A DNA stretch of 18,351 bases from Chloroflexota bacterium. GTDB taxonomy: Bacteria > Chloroflexota > Anaerolineae > Fen-1058. Numbering within the stretch: position 1 is the first letter of the stretch; every line of letters starts with the position of its first letter. The position numbers and the translations under genes were made by a program. The stretch spans positions 1 through 18,351 of the forward strand of contig JACRBO010000043.1 in the NCBI GenBank assembly GCA_016219235.1, written 5' to 3'. The notes below the pieces were generated by a model that was not told the DNA's origin, searched no databases, and was given only the letters and a program-made list of their open reading frames with translations. Positions 12,655 through 18,351 of the stretch are shown here, one piece after another.

Positions 12655-13755
12655 CTAGGCCATAACGGGCAGGTACATGCTAAACTCGCTGCCCCCACCT
12701 TCTTCACTGGTGCACTCGACTTCGCCGCGATGCAACTCGGCGATGCCTTTGACGATCGACAGGCTCACGCCCGCGCCTTGCTGCTCCATGCGCTCCCGAT
12801 TGATCTGGTGAAAGCGATCGAACATCTTGGACAGTTCCAGCAGCGGGATGCCGATGCCGTGATCGATGACGCGGACGCACACCCGCCGCTCTTCCAGCGC
12901 CACACGCACGATGACCTGAGCGCCGTCCAGTTTGGAAAACTTGATCGCGTTATCGACCAGGCGGTGCAGCGCGTTCTCCAGATAATTTTCGTGCGCGTCG
13001 ATGTGCGGCAGGTTCGGCGCGATCTCGGCGATGAGTTCCACGCCGCGCAGGGTGGCGGCCTCCCGCAGGCCTTCAAACACCCGATTGATCAGATGCTTCC
13101 AGCCATTGAAGGGCCGCTTGTCCATCAGGTAGGCCTGATGCGCATCGTCTGTCTCAAAGCGCACCAGCAGCAAGAAATCTTCGACCAGCCGGTTCAGGCG
13201 CGCACTGCCGCCTTTGATGCGGCTGAGGAATTTTTGCAGATCGTCAGTGGACCAGTTGCCTTCCTGCAGCAGATCAACGTAACCGGTAATGTACGTCAAG
13301 GGTGTGCGGAACTCGTGGCTGAGCATGTTCAAGATGGTGTTCTTCAGATTTTCCATCTCTTTAAGCGATTGCTGTTTCAACACAATCGCCCGATCGAGTT
13401 TGGCCCGCACCACCACCAGCAAATCGTCCAGATCGACGGACTTGACCAGATAATCGTCAGCGCCCAACTGCTTGCCAGCCCGGATGTCCGTGCGCTGTCC
13501 CTTGGCTGTTAAAAAAATGAACGGAATCACAGCCCAGTTAGGGCGGCGGCGAACTTGTTCCAGCAGCTCAAAGCCATCCATCTCCGGCATCATGATGTCA
13601 GAGATGATCAGGTCGGGGCGGAAGCGGGTCAAAACTTGCAGCGCCTCCTGGCCGTTCTCGGCCAGTTGAACCTTGTAGCCCGCCATATCCAGCACATCGC
13701 GGATACCCGTGGACATCGCCAGGTCGTCTTCAACGATGAGGATTTGCTCTTTCAT
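12655..13755 (-). CDS. Inverted hybrid: REC receiver plus histidine kinase
   Basis: A 366-aa cytoplasmic protein with the receiver first and the kinase after it. REC (about 1-122): acidic pair ED at 9-10, phospho-acceptor D53 (ISDIMMPEMDG), T83, K105 (DYLVKSVD, with Ser where Pro usually follows the Lys). HisKA: H147 in NMLSHEFRTPLT. HATPase: N-box around N269 (HRLVDNAIKF), G1 box DHGIGIP (298-304), F-box MFDRFHQ (311-317). The G2 box is QGAGVSLSIVKG (326-337), where GTGLGLSIVK is usual, so the second Gly is Ser. There are no membrane segments and no DNA-binding output. It lies 43 bp after the AAA-wHTH gene, so the two are likely co-transcribed, and pspA follows. I infer joint control of the membrane-stress genes. 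Confidence 0.95.
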   Translation of the reverse strand: MKEQILIVEDDLAMSTGIRDVLDMAGYKVQLAENGQEALQVLTRFRPDLIISDIMMPEMDGFELLEQVRRRPNWAVIPFIFLTAKGQRTDIRAGKQLGADDYLVKSVDLDDLLVVVRAKLDRAIVLKQQSLKEMENLKNTILNMLSHEFRTPLTYITGYVDLLQEGNWSTDDLQKFLSRIKGGSARLNRLVEDFLLLVRFETDDAHQAYLMDKRPFNGWKHLINRVFEGLREAATLRGVELIAEIAPNLPHIDAHENYLENALHRLVDNAIKFSKLDGAQVIVRVALEERRVCVRVIDHGIGIPLLELSKMFDRFHQINRERMEQQGAGVSLSIVKGIAELHRGEVECTSEEGGGSEFSMYLPVMA

Positions 13756-13798
13756 GGCAACGCCACCCTTTGTCGCTGAGATCAGAGTTAGCCTGAAA

Positions 13799-15136
13799 CT
13801 AGGCCGAAATAAGTTTATAACCGCGTCCGCGCACAGTTTGAAGGTATTTGGGGTTGGCCGGGTCGCGCTCGAGCTTGCTGCGCAGGCGGCTGATCAACTT
13901 TTCAATACGGGCGTCGTCCACTTCGTCAATGTAGTCCTGCCCCCACACGGCTTCGACGATCTGGTACTTGTCGCACAATTTGCTCAAGCGACCGTACAAC
14001 AACAATAACAGGCGATACTCCAGATCGGTCAACGTCGGGACACGTTCGCCATCGACCCAGACCTCGCCCGCATCCAAGTCAATATGCACGCCCGAGGCAG
14101 CCGCCTGGCGCGTCCGGCGCTGCCGGTAAGCATAACCGGCAAATAATCGGCTAAACACTTGCGGCGTCGAATCCAGCACGATGAGGCCCTTAGCCGCCAG
14201 ATCGGCCTGGATGATGCCGCCGGGCAGTTCGCCATCGTTGGACAGGAAGTTGAGCAAGGCCTCCTGTTCCAGCGGAGAGAGTTGCCCCCAAAGTTTAGCA
14301 CATTCACTCCGGATGACGGAGTCGCTTTCCAAACGCTCGCGCGCCAGCGTCAACGCCTGGGCGCGCGAATCGATGGGCGTGCCAGCCGCCACGCGCACCA
14401 CCAGGCGGGTGGCCGTGCGCAACAACCCGGGATGCCCGCCCGCCTGTTCGATCACAAAATCAATTTCGCCGCGATCCAAAGTCGCGCCATCCTCAGCGCC
14501 CCAATATGCCACGGCCTGCCGGGCCATCTTATCCGTCAGTAGACTCAGGATGATTTGATGACCGACAAATAGTTCGCAGAATTCGCCGGCTTCGGCATCG
14601 TGTCGACGCTCGGCCAACGGCATGCCGGTCGCCGTCACATAGACCAGTGACTCGTATTTGTCATGCAGCGCCCTCAAGTTCAGAAAGACCCGGCCTTCCA
14701 GCGCACCAAACGGATCATCGAATTCGTCGAATAACAAGGCCACGCGCCGGTGCAGTTGTTCGCACAGCAAGGCCACGCCGTCGTTGAAACTCAACGCCGC
14801 CACGATGGGCTTTTCGGCCTCGATCACGGTTTGATACAGCGCTTCCACGCGCTTCATCAGATCGGCCGGCACTTGCTTGCCCAGCCGTTTGGCCGCATCC
14901 AGCGCGGCACGCAACGTCACCTGATAAAACGCTTGATCGGTCAGGGCCAGCATTGAATTGCAGTCGACGTAGACGTACAGCGCCGAGTCGGCGTCAGCGT
15001 TGGCGTCAGCCGCCGCTCGCAACAACATAGACTTGCCGATGTTGCTCAGCCCGACAATCGAGCAGCACGCACCTTCCGCCAGGGCGGCTTCTAACGCGGA
15101 TAAATCTGTCGATCGTAAGAATAGAAAATCAGTCAT
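13799..15136 (-). CDS. AAA/STAND-type ATPase fused to OmpR-family winged helix
   Basis: A 445-aa regulator. The P-loop is GLSNIGKS (29-36) and Walker B is VALLFDEFDD (132-141). GGHPGLLR (233-240) is the His-Pro motif often seen in STAND-like ATPases. The C-terminus (about 345-445) is an OmpR/PhoB-type DNA-binding domain: TLTDLEYRLLLLLYGR (368-383), VEAVWG (394-399), and the wing YLQTVRGRGYKL (431-442). It probably binds DNA when an ATP-dependent switch responds to a signal. There is no receiver domain; the REC domain sits in the next gene. The frame begins at a TTG at 15148, but I prefer ATG 15136 because the first codons would lie in the T-rich tail of the preceding terminator. It is the first gene after that terminator, and I see no clear promoter in front. 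Confidence 0.92.
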   Translation of the reverse strand: MTDFLFLRSTDLSALEAALAEGACCSIVGLSNIGKSMLLRAAADANADADSALYVYVDCNSMLALTDQAFYQVTLRAALDAAKRLGKQVPADLMKRVEALYQTVIEAEKPIVAALSFNDGVALLCEQLHRRVALLFDEFDDPFGALEGRVFLNLRALHDKYESLVYVTATGMPLAERRHDAEAGEFCELFVGHQIILSLLTDKMARQAVAYWGAEDGATLDRGEIDFVIEQAGGHPGLLRTATRLVVRVAAGTPIDSRAQALTLARERLESDSVIRSECAKLWGQLSPLEQEALLNFLSNDGELPGGIIQADLAAKGLIVLDSTPQVFSRLFAGYAYRQRRTRQAAASGVHIDLDAGEVWVDGERVPTLTDLEYRLLLLLYGRLSKLCDKYQIVEAVWGQDYIDEVDDARIEKLISRLRSKLERDPANPKYLQTVRGRGYKLISA

Positions 15137-15142
15137 GGCCTT

Positions 15143-15182
15143 AAACAAAAATGGGTCAACCGTTGCTTTCTCGGTTGACCCA
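15143..15182 (-). terminator. Rho-independent terminator after the VPKTG protein gene
   Basis: On the minus strand TGGGTCAACC (15173-15182) and GGTTGACCCA (15152-15161) form a perfect 10-bp stem with an 11-base loop, followed by TTTTTGTTT (15143-15151). It is 17 bp past the stop codon at 15200 and separates that gene from the AAA-wHTH regulator. Confidence 0.9.
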
Positions 15183-15199
15183 ATTGAGAAATCGGATCA

Positions 15200-15904
15200 T
15201 TAAGCCTGCGTCGTGCGCAGGCGGCGCGCTACAAAAAACACGGCCACCAAGCCCGCTGCCAGTGCCACCAAGCCCAGCGAATCGCCTGCGCCGGTCTTGG
15301 GCACTTGCGTCTCGCCGCCCGCAACGGTGCTCGTCGTGCTCGTGGTCGATGTGACGCTACCGCTTGCGCCAGCCCCAGAGCCGCTGGCGGTAGCGGCCGG
15401 CTTGACGGCAGAACCAGCCGCGGTCGCCGCCGGTTTGGTGCCGGTCGTGGCTCCGGCTACCCCGCTCGCTTTCGTCGGCTCAGTGCTTGCGCCAGTACCA
15501 CCTGTTGAAGGCGCGGCTGTAGCACCTTCGGTTGTGTTGCCGACGGCTGTGGTGGGCGCAACTGTCGGAGCAACCGTTGGTGCGGCCCTCGTCGGCGCGG
15601 CTGTAGGCGGCAGCGTCGCCGTCGCGGCTGCGGTCGGCCGGGGCGTTTCAGTCGGCGGCACAGGCGTAATCGCGGCCAACTGTGCCACCGCGGTGTTTGT
15701 GGCTTGAATCGCCGCGTTCTGTGCGGCGATCTGCGCCCGCTCACCTTGCCGGCTCAAGAAAATCACCGCGATCACGATCAACCCTAATAGGCCCAGACCG
15801 CCCATCCCCAACATCAACAATCGGAACGTGCGATTGGATTGCTCGTCGCCGTTGCCGTTACTATCCTGGTTGTTATCCAGATTATCAGTATCCTCAAGCG
15901 CCAT
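15200..15904 (-). CDS. Two-membrane-segment mucin-like protein with VPKTG sorting-like end
   Basis: A 234-aa protein. A Asp/Asn-rich cytoplasmic tail (1-26) precedes a membrane segment (about 29-50). A long Pro/Thr/Ala/Gly linker follows (80-195, repeats such as TVAPTVAPT), probably extended and perhaps glycosylated. The end is VPKTG (201-205), a hydrophobic stretch (209-226) and RRLR, which is the order of a sortase signal with V replacing the L of LPXTG. An N-terminal anchor together with a sorting-like C-terminus is unusual; the first segment could be an uncleaved signal anchor. ATG 15904 has GGAG nine bases upstream, and a strong promoter and terminator make it monocistronic. A sortase gene is not in the window. 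A structural or surface role is likely, but untested. Confidence 0.85.
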   Translation of the reverse strand: MALEDTDNLDNNQDSNGNGDEQSNRTFRLLMLGMGGLGLLGLIVIAVIFLSRQGERAQIAAQNAAIQATNTAVAQLAAITPVPPTETPRPTAAATATLPPTAAPTRAAPTVAPTVAPTTAVGNTTEGATAAPSTGGTGASTEPTKASGVAGATTGTKPAATAAGSAVKPAATASGSGAGASGSVTSTTSTTSTVAGGETQVPKTGAGDSLGLVALAAGLVAVFFVARRLRTTQA

Positions 15905-15956
15905 CGTATTTGCTCCTCTGCAGAAATGGACCTGCCGTCAATAAATCCGCTACCCC

Positions 15957-15986
15957 ATTGTAATACAAAACCGACGGCAAAGGCAA
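15957..15986 (-). promoter_or_regulatory. Sigma-70-like promoter of the VPKTG protein gene
   Basis: On the minus strand the -35 TTGCCT (15981-15986) and -10 TACAAT (15957-15962) are 18 bp apart. Transcription would begin near 15950, giving a leader of about 45 nt to ATG 15904. The same hexamers drive the operon at 11779-11806. The -35 box lies 3 bp from the 18-bp repeats. Confidence 0.65.
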
Positions 15987-15988
15987 AA

Positions 15989-16042
15989 GTGAGCGGCAGC
16001 GCCAATGTGAGTGGCGGCGCCAATGTGAGTGGCGGCGCCAAA
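15989..16042. repeat. Three 18-bp direct repeats upstream of the -35 box
   Basis: Units GTGAGCGGCAGCGCCAAT (15989-16006), GTGAGTGGCGGCGCCAAT (16007-16024) and GTGAGTGGCGGCGCCAAA (16025-16042). Units 2 and 3 differ at one base; unit 1 differs from unit 2 at two. The array starts three bases after the stop codon of the gene at 16046 and ends next to the -35 box, the usual position for activator sites. At 18 bp per unit the centres are not on one helix face. Confidence 0.9.
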
Positions 16043-16045
16043 CGG

Positions 16046-17131
16046 TCAGCCGCGCAAGATTTCTAGATTGGCAAACGGCACAAACATCTTGCCCACGGTC
16101 TCCAACTCGATCTCTGCGCCGTGGACACGCGCGCCGCTGCCGATCTGCACCGACCGATCGGGGACGCCGACGACATGCCCCGTGGCGCCCTGCAACGAAC
16201 CGCGGATCACCCGCACGCGCGCCCCGACAGTCAACGGCGTTCCGAGCGGCGTTGCCAGCGCCGGTTTCGTATCCACGGGCAGCGGGATGAGTATCTCCGG
16301 GCGCATCACACCCCAGCGCGTTTGGGTCAATGCGCTCAACGATGCCTCACGGCCGGCCTGACTGCTCAACAACTTGAAGATCGGGCGCGACATGGGGATG
16401 CGCCCCAGCCCTTCCGTCAATAGCACCGGGAACGGCATGCGGCGCGCCAGATCGATCAGCCGGCCATCCATGCTGCCGGCAATGATGCCCCGGACTTGCA
16501 GCTGCGAGGCTTGCTGCAACGCTGCTTCTTCAATCCATGCGCCGCCCACCACAATCGCGCCGTGCGCCGTCACATCGATCGATTTAGCCCGCAGCACATC
16601 GGCCGGATCATGCGCGACGACTTGCAGCACGCCAAATGATTCATCCCCCAGACCGACCGTGGCCTGCACCACTGCGCCGGTCGTCTCAATAATCACCCCG
16701 CGGCCCGACATGACGCTGACCACGCTGCCACCCAGATAAGCTGTTAACTGAAATGGCTTGGTTACCACTTTGATCAGGACTCGGCCATGCGCTTTATCCA
16801 CACGATATACGAAGCCTTCGGTCGGCGACATCACTCGTCCGCCCGGCAGCAGACCGCGCGCCGCAATCACTGTGTTAGTCGTGACGTCGTCGCCCTCGCG
16901 CACCTTGATGAACCGCGCCACGCGCGACACAGGCACGCGCAACAGGCGGGCTACGTTGACGATTCGCACCTCACCGCTGATCTCGGCCTGCGCCACTACC
17001 TGAGTCGGCTGGACCTTTTCACCCATGCCGGCCAACACTTTGCCCGGCACCGGCAGCAAGCGTTCACGCCGGATCAACGTCAACGGCATGGCGCGTGTTT
17101 CGGGGGGATAATAGGCTACTAAATCGCTCAT
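16046..17131 (-). CDS. KOW-ended barrel-type protein, uncharacterised
   Basis: A 361-aa protein of unknown function. The N-terminal 150 residues show repeated G-x-x-V-x-x-x-x-x-V-A patterns (VPGKVLAGMGEKVQPTQVVA, then VREGDDVTTNTVIAARG and SPTEGFVYRVD), suggesting a barrel-sandwich/lipoyl-like fold. The middle contains two GIIAG/VVGGAW stretches. The end (about 302-324) has a KOW-like segment, VGARVRVIRGSLQGATGHVV, known from transcription and ribosome proteins. It contains no transmembrane helix, so it is cytoplasmic. The frame could open at 17155, but ATG 17131 is preferred: it overlaps the upstream stop (TGATG), so it is coupled to the GlmL-type gene. This pairing suggests a shared job, perhaps in the same metabolic assembly; the link is inference only. 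Confidence 0.8.
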   Translation of the reverse strand: MSDLVAYYPPETRAMPLTLIRRERLLPVPGKVLAGMGEKVQPTQVVAQAEISGEVRIVNVARLLRVPVSRVARFIKVREGDDVTTNTVIAARGLLPGGRVMSPTEGFVYRVDKAHGRVLIKVVTKPFQLTAYLGGSVVSVMSGRGVIIETTGAVVQATVGLGDESFGVLQVVAHDPADVLRAKSIDVTAHGAIVVGGAWIEEAALQQASQLQVRGIIAGSMDGRLIDLARRMPFPVLLTEGLGRIPMSRPIFKLLSSQAGREASLSALTQTRWGVMRPEILIPLPVDTKPALATPLGTPLTVGARVRVIRGSLQGATGHVVGVPDRSVQIGSGARVHGAEIELETVGKMFVPFANLEILRG

Positions 17132-18351
17132 CAGGCCCCCACGTCCCACAGCCATTGCTGTACTCGTTGCAAGCGCTCATCGGCGTCGACGGGCAGGGCA
17201 TTCACCAATGGCCGGCCGCGCGCATCGATGATCAAACCGACCGCGCCGCCCTGCACCTTATACGGTTTTCCGCCTCGCCCCGGACCGCGCCCGATGTCCA
17301 CGCCGCGTCGCGGATGCAACTCCAGCGTCGCCGATTGACCGGCGGGCAGCGGCAGAATCTCCAGCGTGCCGGCGGCGACTTCCACTTCAATCTCACCGCC
17401 GCTGTCGTAAATCATCTTGACGCCCAACACGATCTCGCCGGGGTGCATCCGGCCAATCGGGACGACCGCCATCCCCAGCAAGAATAGACCCTGGTTCTCG
17501 ATCGTTTGGACGGCGCTTAACGGCGAGGCAACCGCAGCAGCGCCCAGCGCTGACATCAAGCCATACACATCCAGCAAGAGCTGCGTCACCCCGATCGGTT
17601 CCAGCGCATCCAATAGCATCAGCGCCGCCTGCCCCGGCCGCGAGGCGCGCGTCAACACTGCCCCGCTGCCGACGACCTGCTCAATTGGGGGCAGATAATC
17701 GCTGCGTGAACCGCCTGGCCGCGCCCAGCCGGGCCGCGCAACTTTGAGTGTCGCGCGGATGGCTTCGCGGGCCAGTGCCTGCTCGATCAGAAGTTCGTGC
17801 GAATCCGGCGGAATACTGAGCGGTCGCAATTCTTTGTTAATGACAAAGGCTTCCAGTTCGCCGTCATCCAGTTCAAATGGCAACCACCGCGCCACGGCGC
17901 CATGGCCGACTTCTTGCAGCAAGCGCGCTCCGCCAAACGCCGAACCAATATCGCTGCGCACCGTCAAGTTAAGTTGGCCGTTAAATGCCGCCGCCACCGT
18001 CGTGGTTGCGGCGCCGGCATCTACGCCCAGCGCGCCGCTCTTCAAATCACCCGTCATGCTCAGATACTGCACGGTTTGCCCGAAGGCGCGCGCGGTCGAT
18101 AAGACCGGCACACTGCTCCACGACGCGCATATCCCCAGACCGGGAATCTGAGACAATTTCAGGGTCGTATGCAGCGACTCAAGCTCAGCCTGAAGCGGCC
18201 CCAGGTTTTCTGTTTCCAGGCTTGGCCGCACATTGCCATCGACCACAATCAACGGGACATCCGCGCCGACCAGCGTTCGCAACCTGGAACGCAGCGCCGA
18301 GTTGCCCGCGTAAATAATAGCCGGACGCGCGTCCGGCTCAGTCAAAGAAGC
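17131..18351 (-). CDS. Glutamate mutase L-type (GlmL/MutL) ASKHA protein, 5' end off window
   Basis: About 406 residues are visible, and the frame continues beyond the window edge; the TTG at 18345 is not necessarily the real start. The GVDAGAATTTVAAAFNG stretch (about 107-123 counted from that TTG) matches the phosphate-1 type loop of the acetate kinase/Hsp70 (ASKHA) fold as seen in the MutL/GlmL family. Members sit beside adenosylcobalamin-dependent glutamate mutase genes in some anaerobes and are thought to be chaperones or reactivators, but in many genomes they are orphan. The rest (VVDGNVRPSLETENLG, PLSAVQTIENQGLFLLG, IYDSGGEIEVEV, RRGVDIGRGPGRGG) also resembles that family. No mutase subunits are present here. 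It is coupled by TGATG to the KOW gene, pointing to a different role in this organism. Confidence 0.82.
   Translation of the reverse strand, partial: ASLTEPDARPAIIYAGNSALRSRLRTLVGADVPLIVVDGNVRPSLETENLGPLQAELESLHTTLKLSQIPGLGICASWSSVPVLSTARAFGQTVQYLSMTGDLKSGALGVDAGAATTTVAAAFNGQLNLTVRSDIGSAFGGARLLQEVGHGAVARWLPFELDDGELEAFVINKELRPLSIPPDSHELLIEQALAREAIRATLKVARPGWARPGGSRSDYLPPIEQVVGSGAVLTRASRPGQAALMLLDALEPIGVTQLLLDVYGLMSALGAAAVASPLSAVQTIENQGLFLLGMAVVPIGRMHPGEIVLGVKMIYDSGGEIEVEVAAGTLEILPLPAGQSATLELHPRRGVDIGRGPGRGGKPYKVQGGAVGLIIDARGRPLVNALPVDADERLQRVQQWLWDVGA

Noticed and set aside
15213..15707. Plus-strand Ala/Val/Pro-rich frame of 164 codons
   Set aside because: It is the complement of the Pro/Thr/Ala linker of the VPKTG protein. 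The simple composition keeps several frames open.
15814..16041. Minus-strand 75-codon frame translating the 18-bp repeats
   Set aside because: It starts inside the repeats, contains the promoter and runs into the VPKTG gene in another frame. The APPLTL-type repeats are only the translated array.

Overview
The window is a single-direction stretch of bacterial chromosome. All sixteen genes I accept lie on the minus strand, so transcription runs from position 18351 down to 1. No tRNA, rRNA, transposase, phage gene or CRISPR array is visible. The base composition (roughly 58-60% GC by eye), a PspA homologue next to solute-binding/VWA proteins, a VPKTG-ended mucin-like protein, a glutamate-mutase-L-type protein and dispersed ACCTG/CAGGT palindromes together suggest a Chloroflexota (Anaerolineae-like) genome. 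That is inference, not a database result.

Layout in transcription order. (1) 18351-16046: the 3' part of a GlmL/MutL-type ASKHA protein, coupled by a TGATG overlap to a KOW-ended barrel-type protein. (2) 16042-15152: three 18-bp direct repeats abut a strong sigma-70-like promoter. They precede a two-membrane-segment, Pro/Thr/Ala-rich protein with a VPKTG sorting-like end, closed by a rho-independent terminator. (3) 15136-11813: an AAA ATPase fused to an OmpR-type winged helix, a REC-HisKA-HATPase inverted hybrid kinase, then PspA and a second terminator. (4) 11806-3450: a promoter, then an anchored solute-binding protein, a solute-binding plus VWA protein, a zinc-ribbon/coiled-coil membrane protein, a TPR/zinc-ribbon membrane protein, a membrane coiled-coil protein, a PH-like membrane protein, NfeD and its SPFH partner. 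(5) 3446-1: a RimI-like acetyltransferase whose start lies inside a 15-bp inverted repeat, a LivK-like lipoprotein, a small anchored protein, a block of palindromes, and the 5' part of a gamma-alpha fused 2-oxoacid:ferredoxin oxidoreductase with its own promoter and a leader hairpin.

The most interesting content is the 3450-15136 block. PspA and SPFH/NfeD are known membrane-integrity factors. Here they share a neighbourhood with VWA/solute-binding sensors, two zinc-ribbon membrane proteins and a regulatory pair in which the DNA-binding domain and the receiver domain sit on different proteins. I infer an envelope-surveillance system, but co-function is not proven. Most larger gaps in this block are filled by short-period arrays (mainly 7 or 8 bp), each with its own repeat word, several running over stop codons. 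No gap longer than 300 bp lacks a gene.
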